15,870 nt of DNA, taken from positions 1 through 15,870 of the forward strand of contig DAOJ01000095.1 of assembly GCA_002502365.1 (NCBI GenBank), given 5' to 3'. The translations under genes were made by a program, and so were the position numbers. The notes beneath the pieces were generated by a model. It was not told the origin of the DNA. It did no database searches and worked only from the letters and a program-made list of their open reading frames with translations. The DNA comes from Euryarchaeota archaeon UBA106. GTDB lineage: Archaea; Thermoplasmatota; Poseidoniia; Poseidoniales; Thalassarchaeaceae. Below are positions 5,995-14,139 of this stretch, in pieces (the stretch's first letter is position 1; the number at the start of each line of letters is the position of its first letter).

Positions 5995-7506
5995 ATGGAA
6001 AGGGGATTGAACCTCAATCAAATTCTCTTCCTCGGCTTATTAGGCTGGGCTGGAATTAGAGGTTGGGCCCCCCTCTGGGTGATAATTGTCATCGCCTGTT
6101 GGTATTTTTCACTGGTATATTTGGAGTTTAATGGAACATTAGACAAATGGAATGCTACTAGAGTCTTGGGAATAATTCTGATGCTTCGAACAGGTAGGGG
6201 AAAGGTTGCTCTAGAACAATTTTCTCGACCAAGAAAATTTTGGAGAATTTATGGTGAAATTTCCATATGGTTATGCTTTATTGTGATGTTTGGTGTAATT
6301 TTGATGATAGTCGCGGCTGCATTCGCAACCGCTTTGGCTCCAGCTGAACAGGAAGTACTTCCTGCGTCTGACCTTCTTCTTATACCGGGTGTGACTAGTT
6401 TTGTTCCATTCTGGTGGCCAATTATAGCCTTAATTTTTGCACTTGTGATACACGAATATAGCCATGGTATTCAAGCAAGAGCGCACGGAATGCAAGTTCG
6501 ATCTTTTGGATTACTTATGGCTGGTCCTTTACCAGTCGGAGCATTTGCAGAACCAGAGCATGAAGAAATGTCTAGGGCTCCACGCAGAGAAAGAATGCGA
6601 CTCTTTGCGGCTGGACCTTCAATCAACTTGCTTGCTACCTTAATCGTCCTTGTATTATTATCCGCAACAGCGAATGGATTTGTTGCAAAAACTCCCGGAG
6701 TTCATGCAACTGGTATTATTAGCGATACAGGAGCGCAAGATGCTGGATTAATGGCTTATGAGACCATTACCCATATCGAAGATTCGAGAGTTACTGATAG
6801 TGATGAATTTACCGAGCAGATGAAGAAGTATTCATCAGGAGAGGTTGCTAATTTTACTGTAATTTCTTCTCAAGAAAATGATGCTGAAACTAGGGTTATC
6901 GAAATCACCTTTACAGATCGTTGGCAGTATCATATGGACCAATGCCAACAAACCAGCGGCTGTGATATGGAAGAAACTAGAGTATTGATGGAGACACTAG
7001 GAATTGAAAGAGGCGACGCCTTTGTTGGAGTCAGTAATCTGCGCTCAAACACAGCAGCAGCGGAGGGCTGGGCATTCTTGACTAATGATGAATTGAGTTT
7101 ACCAACTAAAGGAGTACTTTTGCTAGTAGCACCGTTGATTATGTTAGGGGTCCCAATTCAAAATGATGGGCATACAATGCCATTAGAAGAACGGGCAATG
7201 TTGACTGCAGGTGATGGAATAATTGCCTCCAACCTTGGAACCGAAGGAATGTTGGCTGCTTTCGATTTCCTTTTCTGGTTGGCTTGGATTAATTTCCTTC
7301 TTGGATTTGCAAATTTAATTCCAATGGTTCCTTTCGATGGAGGTCATATCTTCAGAGATGCCGCTCACTCAACTATGAGATTCATCATGCGTGGAGGAGA
7401 CCCACTAAGAATCGAGAATGCAGCAAATCGATTAAGTTCAATGAGTAGTTTGATTGTGTTATTTATTGTCATTATTCCAATCATCATTCCTCGTTTGTTT
7501 AGTTAA
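5995..7506 (+). CDS. Site-2 protease family zinc metalloprotease (M50) with PDZ domain
   Basis: Intramembrane zinc protease of 503 residues that cuts membrane-embedded substrates, as in regulated release of anti-sigma or other membrane-bound factors. The zinc motif HEYSH is at residues 153-157 within a membrane helix. The third zinc ligand motif is PFDGGH with D448 near residue 448, preceded by FANLIPMV. AAGPSINLL near residue 205 is another family signature. A PDZ-like domain lies at about 240-315 (GIISDTGAQDAGLMAYETIT). Hydrophobic segments are seen at the N terminus, around 95-125, 135-160, 200-225, 365-385, 415-445 and 475-500. GGGGGAGGT (5984-5992) sits only two bases before the ATG, which is unusually close. 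A TTG start at 6007 would have better spacing. Confidence 0.9.
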   Translation: MERGLNLNQILFLGLLGWAGIRGWAPLWVIIVIACWYFSLVYLEFNGTLDKWNATRVLGIILMLRTGRGKVALEQFSRPRKFWRIYGEISIWLCFIVMFGVILMIVAAAFATALAPAEQEVLPASDLLLIPGVTSFVPFWWPIIALIFALVIHEYSHGIQARAHGMQVRSFGLLMAGPLPVGAFAEPEHEEMSRAPRRERMRLFAAGPSINLLATLIVLVLLSATANGFVAKTPGVHATGIISDTGAQDAGLMAYETITHIEDSRVTDSDEFTEQMKKYSSGEVANFTVISSQENDAETRVIEITFTDRWQYHMDQCQQTSGCDMEETRVLMETLGIERGDAFVGVSNLRSNTAAAEGWAFLTNDELSLPTKGVLLLVAPLIMLGVPIQNDGHTMPLEERAMLTAGDGIIASNLGTEGMLAAFDFLFWLAWINFLLGFANLIPMVPFDGGHIFRDAAHSTMRFIMRGGDPLRIENAANRLSSMSSLIVLFIVIIPIIIPRLFS

Positions 7507-7522
7507 CCAAAAAAGGTTATTA
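7504..7522. terminator. Shared hairpin between convergent genes
   Basis: TAACC (7504-7508) and GGTTA (7515-7519) pair perfectly around six A. The stem begins with the stop codon of the site-2 protease and reaches the base next to the stop codon of the signal peptidase. Read on the minus strand the loop is T6, which could act as an archaeal oligo-T terminator for the signal peptidase operon. Only 13 bases separate the two genes. Confidence 0.5.
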
Positions 7523-8314
7523 CTCCTCTTCTTCACTAGTATTTTTTGTTGAATTTATACGGTCGGTTATCATTTCTATGATAACCGGAGTTGCGATTAC
7601 CATTGCAACCAATATTGCAAGATTACTCCATGAATTTGGAGTTACTTGATTCGATGTTCCGCTAGCGTATAATTTTACAGCACCGACCCAAGGAATTTCC
7701 ATAGAGGCAGTTCCAATAACCCAATCATCCTTGATTGCTGTGACAAGATTTCCATTTTCATCAGTCAGTGATTGTTGGTCGTATTGGCAACCATTGCTCC
7801 ATCGATTATCACCTGTTGTGATATATCCTTCATGTTGAGGTTCCCAATCACGGATTGTCAGTTTTGAGTTTCCATGAAAGCAATCATAATCCAATTCTAA
7901 AGTAATTGAATTTACGCCACTAATGTCAGTTCCTGGGACGTCCCATCCCCCTGATTCATTTCTCTCGGCTTTCAGTAGAGCCCTGTGAATGACTGGAGTG
8001 TCGGAACCGCCATTCTTTCTGAAAATGATGACATCCCCCGGCATACCATGGGTTTCGTATCCATAATGTTCACCTCCCTCTTGAGTTGCTTCTGCAAACG
8101 TGATTACCTGATGTCTATCGGGCGACATTACCAACACCAAATCACCGGGGTCAATAGCACCAACAGAACCGTTTTCTGGATCATGCATCATTGAACCCGA
8201 CTCAACAACAACCATTGGAGGATAGGAGCCTGTTGCAATAGTCATTGAACCTAAGAGTAGAATTACCAAACCAATGGCTAAGGTTGCTTCTCTCTTGATT
8301 ACATCAATATCCAA
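7520..8314 (-). CDS. Signal peptidase I, archaeal Sec11-like (S26B)
   Basis: Membrane serine protease that removes signal peptides from exported proteins. An N-terminal membrane helix covers residues about 9-29. The catalytic serine motif ESGSMM follows with S41. GDVIIF and TPVIHRAL contain H110, which replaces the lysine of bacterial enzymes and marks the archaeal/eukaryotic type. ITTGDNR with D169 is the last conserved box. A second membrane helix lies near 231-248, then a short cytoplasmic tail ending SEEEE. At 264 residues it is longer than Sec11, partly through a linker at about 111-160. The start codon is TTG, supported by a GAGGAGGAG Shine-Dalgarno inside the preceding gene. It is the second gene of a two-gene operon. 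Confidence 0.85.
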   Translation of the reverse strand: MDIDVIKREATLAIGLVILLLGSMTIATGSYPPMVVVESGSMMHDPENGSVGAIDPGDLVLVMSPDRHQVITFAEATQEGGEHYGYETHGMPGDVIIFRKNGGSDTPVIHRALLKAERNESGGWDVPGTDISGVNSITLELDYDCFHGNSKLTIRDWEPQHEGYITTGDNRWSNGCQYDQQSLTDENGNLVTAIKDDWVIGTASMEIPWVGAVKLYASGTSNQVTPNSWSNLAILVAMVIATPVIIEMITDRINSTKNTSEEEE

Positions 8315-8316
8315 GA

Positions 8317-9255
8317 TTACTCCTCCTCTTCGAAGTTGGTTTTAGATTTCCTTGGTGATGAACTAATTTCTTTTGCTTGAGTTGTAAGGAATAATAAGGT
8401 TAGAGTTGTTATCGTAAGGAGAATACTGACTCCATCGAAATGAGGGGCTAGGGAGTGAATTGAGTCGTCGCCGGCAAGCATTAGAGTTAGGTCAACAGAA
8501 TATTCTCTAGCACCATCATTATCTCCAGTTGCTAGTCCGAAAATCATGTTGTAGAGTAACATCACTGAACTCAATAAACTAAATCCTATGATTACCCAAT
8601 TCGCCTCTTTTTGAGTCAGAATTTTTGCTCGAGGAAGTATTTGAGATAGGCGTGAGTTTCTGGTGTTTAACCAAGTCTTTAGGAAATTAACAGCCGCACT
8701 TGGTTCTGAATCTATTCTAATTTCATCCCATGGCTCTGATAATTTATCGGCCTGTTCCTTAGATGAATCTGAATCATATTCTGTTGGAACTATTTCTGTT
8801 GGTTTGATATGTTTAAACCTTGAACTGACCTTTATCCCTAATTCATTGTACAATCGGACGAGATGCGCTTGATATCCAGGACCAAGCATATCTGCTGCTT
8901 CTTCGGCTTCTTTTCGCCTTCTGAGAACTTCTGGACGTGAATCAAGTAAAAGTATCTCATCCAAGGCTGCTTTTTGACTAAGATAAACCAAAAATTCTGG
9001 AACCAACCAAAATGCTCCGACTCCTCCTAAAATAAGTCCTAACCAACTCCAGGAGACCCACATTTCTTTCGATTGATCGGTGGTTCCACCCAAAACAAAC
9101 AAGAATAGAATTCCCCAAATAGTTGCCGCTACAGACAGAATTGTCAATGAAGTCACTATGCGGAAATGGTTGTCCTTCTGACCCATCCACCATCTTCTAG
9201 AGATGGTCTTCATCCTCTTGAACGGCCCTGCCATCGTCTGTTCGGTCACACCCAT
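8317..9255 (-). CDS. Four-helix membrane protein of unknown function
   Basis: No family recognised. There are 312 residues with hydrophobic segments at about 32-56, 67-92, 219-241 and 273-292, so two helix pairs. Between the pairs is a soluble region of about 125 residues: a charged helix (DSRPEVLRRRKEAEEAADML, 105-124), a stretch containing GYQAHLVRLYNELGIKV, and an acidic, Ser-rich linker. It ends NFEEEE. It is the first gene of an operon with the signal peptidase (two-base gap), which suggests a role linked to protein export or membrane maintenance, but that is only by association. The start at 9255 is one option. Met8 and Met15 are also possible, and the segment before the first helix is basic. 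Confidence 0.7.
   Translation of the reverse strand: MGVTEQTMAGPFKRMKTISRRWWMGQKDNHFRIVTSLTILSVAATIWGILFLFVLGGTTDQSKEMWVSWSWLGLILGGVGAFWLVPEFLVYLSQKAALDEILLLDSRPEVLRRRKEAEEAADMLGPGYQAHLVRLYNELGIKVSSRFKHIKPTEIVPTEYDSDSSKEQADKLSEPWDEIRIDSEPSAAVNFLKTWLNTRNSRLSQILPRAKILTQKEANWVIIGFSLLSSVMLLYNMIFGLATGDNDGAREYSVDLTLMLAGDDSIHSLAPHFDGVSILLTITTLTLLFLTTQAKEISSSPRKSKTNFEEEE
8320..8330 (-). promoter_or_regulatory. Ribosome binding site encoded within an EEEE tail
   Basis: The last codons of the four-helix membrane protein gene read GAA GAG GAG GAG TAA on the minus strand. This creates repeated GGAG motifs about five bases before the TTG start of the signal peptidase. It decides that start, since no ATG lies before the catalytic domain except Met24, which would remove the membrane anchor. 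Confidence 0.65.
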
Positions 9256-9320
9256 CGATTATGTCCCTTATCGCGTGATGTTCCAATGGATTCATGTTTG
9301 AAAGTAATCTAGGTAGACCT

Positions 9321-10484
9321 ATGAATCGTACTTTGGTTACGGTCCTTATCGGATTTAGTTTGTTTATTTCTGGTTGTTATTCACCATCACCGCCAGATTT
9401 GGATAATGATGGAATTGAAGACGAGGAAGACGATGATATTGATGGAGACGGATTCAATAATACTGTAGAGTTAAACTGTGAAAGTGAGCCTCGAAATAAT
9501 ACATCAATACCATCGGATATTGATAATGATGGCCTATGTGATGTCTTAGATTTAGATATGGATGGGGATGGTTTACCAAATGAATGGGAAGAAGAAAGAG
9601 GATTTGACCCAAGAGATTGGAACAGCAAAATTACCTGTCATGGAAAGGGTGAATATTGCCTAAGAACGTATGATGATTTTACCTTTCCTGAGACTCACAA
9701 TTCATTCTCTACTCCAGAAGATGGAATAATTGCAGGAATAAATCATCTAACAGGGTTGGAAAGTCAATGGGATGATGGAATTAGAGCATTTATGTTGGAT
9801 CCATATCATCCATCTGAATTACAAAATAGTCCAGATGATGTAGTGTTTTGTCATGCACTAGGTTTGGCTACAGTCCCTCCTTGTGCATTTGGAAGTGTGG
9901 ATGCATTCTCCTGGTTAAGTACACTTAATTCCCTACATAACAACAGCAGTGGAGATGTGGTTAGTCTTCTAATTCAGAATCATAGGATTCCAGGCGACCA
10001 CTTGGAATATGTCTTGAATGAAACCGGCATATTGGAAAGATCCTATATTCATCAATTAGGCACTCCATGGCCATCATTAGGTGATATGTCTATTGCGAGG
10101 CTGGATGTGGTGATTTTTATTGAAATGGAATATTCAGAAAATTATAGCAAGTTATTACCGGCTTGGAAACATACTTGGGATACTCCTTATGGTGAATCTG
10201 AGCAAGAGGAGATGAGTTGCAATCTAGGAAGAGGCGACCCAAATCAACCGGTGTGGCATTTGAATAACTGGTTGAGCACCTTTGGTCTAGCGGATGCCAA
10301 TAAAGCAGCCGAGGTAAACGAATATGATACTCTATTGAACAGAGCTCTACAATGTTGGCAGGAAGTTGGGAATAGACCAACTTTCATTGCAGTTGATTAT
10401 TGGGAACAAGGTGAAGTAACAAATGTAACAATTACACTCAATAAAATGGAACACTGGTCAGACGAGATTCCAGCCCATCCATAA
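9321..10484 (+). CDS. Secreted lipoprotein with PI-PLC X-like phosphodiesterase domain
   Basis: Predicted surface lipoprotein. From the ATG at 9321 the first 19 residues form a lipobox signal peptide ending FISGC, so C19 would be lipidated. An upstream ATG at 9294 is possible but adds an acidic n-region. Residues about 27-90 hold four acidic DxDxDG-type loops resembling thrombospondin type 3 or EF-hand calcium sites. From residue about 112 to the end the pattern is that of the PLC-like phosphodiesterase fold: ETHNSFS with H126, DDGIRAFMLD with R155, VFCHA with H178, GDVVSLLIQNH, and FIAVDYW near the end. Both catalytic histidine positions are kept. Bacterial and eukaryotic relatives cleave phosphoinositide-type lipids; the archaeal substrate is unknown. 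It is divergent from the membrane protein/signal peptidase operon. Confidence 0.8.
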   Translation: MNRTLVTVLIGFSLFISGCYSPSPPDLDNDGIEDEEDDDIDGDGFNNTVELNCESEPRNNTSIPSDIDNDGLCDVLDLDMDGDGLPNEWEEERGFDPRDWNSKITCHGKGEYCLRTYDDFTFPETHNSFSTPEDGIIAGINHLTGLESQWDDGIRAFMLDPYHPSELQNSPDDVVFCHALGLATVPPCAFGSVDAFSWLSTLNSLHNNSSGDVVSLLIQNHRIPGDHLEYVLNETGILERSYIHQLGTPWPSLGDMSIARLDVVIFIEMEYSENYSKLLPAWKHTWDTPYGESEQEEMSCNLGRGDPNQPVWHLNNWLSTFGLADANKAAEVNEYDTLLNRALQCWQEVGNRPTFIAVDYWEQGEVTNVTITLNKMEHWSDEIPAHP

Positions 10485-10503
10485 TCGTAGAAAAAAAACA
10501 AAA

Positions 10504-10535
10504 GAACCTCAGAACCAATCGGTTCATGTTGGTTC
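10504..10535. repeat. Nested inverted repeats upstream of the Lhr helicase
   Basis: GAACC occurs at 10504-10508 and 10512-10516, and its complement GGTTC at 10521-10525 and 10531-10535. The inner pair makes GAACC-AATC-GGTTC. An alternative longer pairing is GAACCAA (10512-10518) with TTGGTTC (10529-10535). The element follows the lipoprotein gene after an A8 run (10488-10495 region) and ends 18 bases before the helicase start. It could end the upstream transcript, or be an operator or leader structure of the helicase gene. Confidence 0.55.
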
Positions 10536-10553
10536 GGCTTTACCATTGACTGT

Positions 10554-13500
10554 ATGTCTACCAAGGCTCTCGAACTACTTCATCCGCTTGTGCGGGAATT
10601 AGTCGAGCAGCGCGGCTGGAAATTGACTCCGGTGCAAGAGGCTTCAACAGCGGATTTGGTTGCTGGAAAGCACCGAATCTTAGTTGCCCCCACAGGTAGT
10701 GGAAAAACTGAGGCTGCAATATTACCAATCGCATCGAGAGCATTGAGTGAAGGATGGGATTCGCTATCAATACTCTACATAACTCCGCTTAGAGCATTGA
10801 ATAGAGATATTGATCGTAGATTGGAGAGTTTACTCAAGCCACTCGGGATAAGTGTCGGACTACGTCATGGAGATACTAGTCAAAAAGAGAGAACTAAGCA
10901 ATCAAAGAATCCGCCTAATTTGCTAGTCACTACTCCAGAAACCGCTCAAATTATGTTATTGGGAAGCCGATTGAGAGAGCATTTGGCTGGAGTAAAGGCG
11001 GTAATTCTAGACGAGGTTCATGATATGGCGGCAAGTGAGAGAGGGGCACAACTTCTGGTAGGACTTGAAAGAATTTCAGCGTTAAATGGAGTGAAGGGGG
11101 AGTTCCAAAGAGTCGGATTATCTGCAACCGTTGGCAACCCAAATGAAGTTGCAAAATGGATGTCGGTTACAGGTGAACCGATTTTTGGCCCAGCACCAAG
11201 AACTACCAAGGTTACCGTTCACCGAGAAACTCCAACTGCAGAAGATGATTTATTGGCGGGCGAATGGGCTATTTCTCCCAAGTCCATTGCCGCATTTCGC
11301 TATCTCGCTCACACACTAATAGAAGACTCTCCTTCCTTAGTATTCGTTAACTCTAGATCTGCTGCTGAAACAGTTGCTCAAAGGCTGTCTTCTATCGTTC
11401 CCGAGATTAAAGTTGGTGTTCACCATGGAAGTTTAGCTGCTGAAACCCGGCAAGAAATGGAAGAGGCACTCAGAGCAGGTGAATTACACGGTCTAATTTG
11501 TACTTCGAGCCTTGAATTAGGCATTGATATTGGTAGTATTCGTAGAGTTCACCAATTGAACAGCCCAAGGGCTGTAGATAGGATGTTGCAACGTGTTGGG
11601 CGAGCTGAACATCACCTCGGAGGAACTGGAAGAGGTGATGTTTTGGCTTGGGAAATTGATGATATCGCTGAATGTGCAGTGATTGCAAGACGTGCCATGG
11701 CCGGTGAATTGGAGGGTGTTGAATGGAGATATAATCCGGCCATTGTTGCTGCAAATCAATTCCTTCAAATGGCCGCAGAAAGAGGAGTTGTTCCTATCGA
11801 AATGGCGACTGAATTACTGAAAAAATCTACTATTTTTCCAGATTGGTCAGAAGCTGACACTATTGCGGTATTACGAGTTCTTGACGATAGGTGGCTCCTT
11901 CGATTAGTCGAGGAACCTCGACATTCAGATCCAACTATCTGGCATCCAAAATTATGGCAAGGATTAGCAGAGAAAGCTAATTCTGAGGCAATTCCTGATG
12001 AAATTGTACCAGAAGAAAGACCCCCTTGGGAACAGGAGTATGAAGAGGCACAGAAAACCAAATGGCGGAAATCGATGATCAAACATCTACCGGAGTCACT
12101 TACTGCTGGTTGGTTTTCACCGGCTGGAAAATTAGGAAGAAATCGTACCCAACATATCTCAATGATACCTGATGAAATTTCTTATCGAGTTCGTGACGCA
12201 GTAACCCGCCGTAGCCTAGGTTCAGTTGACGAAGCATTTGTCCTTTCGCTAAATGATACTGGAGAAGATGATGCTGGAAGGCCAAGAAGATTCGTTATGG
12301 CGGGTAGAACATGGATGATTGTTGATGCTGACCCTGAACAGAGCGAATTGTTGGTAGCTCCTGTGAAAGATACTGGAGAAGCACCTGTATGGGCAGGAGA
12401 GTTACCTCCTGTGCCGGAAAAAGTAGCATTGGAAGTTGGCAGATTACGAAGAAGCGCTGCTTGCGCCATAGGCGCTATGGAAGCGATTCCTGGAGACATT
12501 GATTACTCTGATTATCCACTATCAGATGAGGCGCGGGCAGATTTCTTGACTGCGGTAGCAGAACATATCGATGCGACTGAAAATCTACCAACTGACAATA
12601 TAATTACTCTTGAAAATAGAGACAAAACTGTGGTGTTAAACACCTGTCGAGGGAGCAGGATAAATGAAACTCTTGCACACTTCATTCAAGCTATGGGGTC
12701 GATGAGAGAGGGTAAGATGGGAACTACGCTCATCGACCCATATAGAATTGCATTCCAAGTGCCGGGAACTACTCCTGCACATGTAATTGAATGGTTGACT
12801 ACAACTTCTCCAGATGCGCTTGAAACAGTGCTTAGAATGACAATTCCGAATGGCAGAGCATTGCGCTGGAGGATGGTCCAAGTTGCAAGAAAAATGGGTG
12901 TTTTACAGAAGGCTGCCGACCCGCGTCGAGTCAATATGCAGGGTTTGATGCAACGTTATCGTGGGACTCCAGTAGTCGAAGAAGCGCTGTCAAAGTTATT
13001 CCATGAAAGAATGGATATAGAAGGAACAATGGATTTGATTAGAGATATTCAGCAAGGTAGGGTTGAGATTATTCATACACCCTCTGGTCCACTCGGTTTG
13101 TCTCCAAAATCAGAACGTGACTTGTTGTTACCTGCCTGGTCAGACGAACAATTGCGAGATAGATTAGAAACCCGTCTATTAGCGGAAAGAGCGGTATTAA
13201 TTTGTCTCAATTGTAAGGATAAAAGCCGAAGTAGAGTAGGTCGGATGGATAATCGAATAGAACCATGCTCGAAGTGCGGGGGTAGGATGCGTGCATGTGC
13301 TCCTGAACGTATGGAATCGATGCTAATCACATGGATTACAAGTAATGATGAGAAGGATAGAGGCAGAATGCAAAAGAATGCCGAATTGATTCAAACTCAT
13401 GGCCATGATGCAATTTTAGCCCTGATGGGAAGAGGTGTTGGAGAAGAAACTGCTACCAGATTATTGAGAGGTCTATCTCGAGGAAATAGGGTGGCTTTGT

Positions 13501-13559
13501 TGCGATCTATCCATAATGCAGAACTGCAATATGCAAAGACTAGGCGTTATTGGAGTTAG
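10554..13559 (+). CDS. Lhr-type superfamily 2 DNA helicase with C-terminal zinc site
   Basis: Large helicase of the Lhr family, 3'-5' DNA translocases linked to repair and recombination. RecA domain 1 holds the Q-like PVQEAS region, Walker A APTGSGKT (45-52), DEVH (153-156) and SAT (190-192). RecA domain 2 holds VFVNSRSAAE, TSSLELGIDIG and QRVGRAEHH (346-354). The region after 380 has the winged-helix and Lhr-core segments of the family. Near the end C884, C887, C905 and C908 form a CxxC-CxxC zinc-binding site, followed by about 90 residues. The 1001-residue length is on the long side for archaeal Lhr proteins. I cannot tell from sequence alone which archaeal Lhr subtype it is. It is followed after 13 bases by the P-loop kinase gene. 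The ATG at 10554 lacks a Shine-Dalgarno, so a leaderless transcript is likely. Confidence 0.9.
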   Translation: MSTKALELLHPLVRELVEQRGWKLTPVQEASTADLVAGKHRILVAPTGSGKTEAAILPIASRALSEGWDSLSILYITPLRALNRDIDRRLESLLKPLGISVGLRHGDTSQKERTKQSKNPPNLLVTTPETAQIMLLGSRLREHLAGVKAVILDEVHDMAASERGAQLLVGLERISALNGVKGEFQRVGLSATVGNPNEVAKWMSVTGEPIFGPAPRTTKVTVHRETPTAEDDLLAGEWAISPKSIAAFRYLAHTLIEDSPSLVFVNSRSAAETVAQRLSSIVPEIKVGVHHGSLAAETRQEMEEALRAGELHGLICTSSLELGIDIGSIRRVHQLNSPRAVDRMLQRVGRAEHHLGGTGRGDVLAWEIDDIAECAVIARRAMAGELEGVEWRYNPAIVAANQFLQMAAERGVVPIEMATELLKKSTIFPDWSEADTIAVLRVLDDRWLLRLVEEPRHSDPTIWHPKLWQGLAEKANSEAIPDEIVPEERPPWEQEYEEAQKTKWRKSMIKHLPESLTAGWFSPAGKLGRNRTQHISMIPDEISYRVRDAVTRRSLGSVDEAFVLSLNDTGEDDAGRPRRFVMAGRTWMIVDADPEQSELLVAPVKDTGEAPVWAGELPPVPEKVALEVGRLRRSAACAIGAMEAIPGDIDYSDYPLSDEARADFLTAVAEHIDATENLPTDNIITLENRDKTVVLNTCRGSRINETLAHFIQAMGSMREGKMGTTLIDPYRIAFQVPGTTPAHVIEWLTTTSPDALETVLRMTIPNGRALRWRMVQVARKMGVLQKAADPRRVNMQGLMQRYRGTPVVEEALSKLFHERMDIEGTMDLIRDIQQGRVEIIHTPSGPLGLSPKSERDLLLPAWSDEQLRDRLETRLLAERAVLICLNCKDKSRSRVGRMDNRIEPCSKCGGRMRACAPERMESMLITWITSNDEKDRGRMQKNAELIQTHGHDAILALMGRGVGEETATRLLRGLSRGNRVALLRSIHNAELQYAKTRRYWS

Positions 13560-13572
13560 AAAGCGATATTGA

Positions 13573-14139
13573 ATGCCAACCATTCCGAGACATATGCTGA
13601 TAGGACTGACCGGACGCTATGCCTCGGGTAAATCAACCGTAGTTGACTTTCTTGTATCCAAGGGGTTGGCAAGTGAATCATGCTCTGATTCGATACGTGC
13701 TCATCTCAAACAGAACGGAATCGAAGAATCTCGTGAGAATTTAATCAATGGAGGAAATGAATTACGTCGATTGGGCGGACCTGGTATTCTTGCAGAAATG
13801 CTGATTGAGAGATTAGATGGGAAAAATGCGGTTATCGATTCGATTAGGACACCTGGTGAAGTCGAAGCGTTGCGTGAGCGTGAGGATTTCATTTTAATTG
13901 AAGTTAGAGCCGGGATGGATGCACGCTGGGAGAGAGCTCAATCGCGTGCAAGAACCGGGGATATTTCTGACAAAGAGACATTCTTTGCAAATGAAGAGAA
14001 GGAAGCTGTCGCGAAAGATGAGTCTGGACAGGCACTCAATGCAACTGCAGCCTTAGCAGACTTAATTTTGGTCAATGATGGAACCCTTGAAGAGTTGTAC
14101 TCTGACCTAGAAGAACTTTGGACAATGCTTTCAGAGTAA
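13573..14139 (+). CDS. CoaE/UPF0200-like P-loop kinase
   Basis: A 188-residue nucleotide or cofactor kinase of the CoaE/NMP kinase fold. The P-loop GRYASGKST is at about 14-22, right after MLIGLT. A DSIRTPGEVEAL block and an FILIEVRA strand follow. A lid-like RWERAQSRARTGD segment (about 118-130) precedes DKETFFANEEKE, as in archaeal UPF0200 proteins, and the C terminus has ADLILVNDGTLEEL. Biochemical activity is uncertain: dephospho-CoA kinase, a deoxynucleotide kinase, or another phosphate donor reaction. Relatives usually begin at MLIG, so the ATG at 13594 may be the true start. The gene is codirectional with the helicase and its stop abuts the stop of the convergent dCMP deaminase gene. 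Confidence 0.75.
   Translation: MPTIPRHMLIGLTGRYASGKSTVVDFLVSKGLASESCSDSIRAHLKQNGIEESRENLINGGNELRRLGGPGILAEMLIERLDGKNAVIDSIRTPGEVEALREREDFILIEVRAGMDARWERAQSRARTGDISDKETFFANEEKEAVAKDESGQALNATAALADLILVNDGTLEELYSDLEELWTMLSE

Noticed and set aside
9294..9320. Upstream ATG for the PI-PLC-X lipoprotein
   Set aside because: It adds nine residues including Glu before the signal peptide; the ATG at 9321 gives a normal lipoprotein signal.
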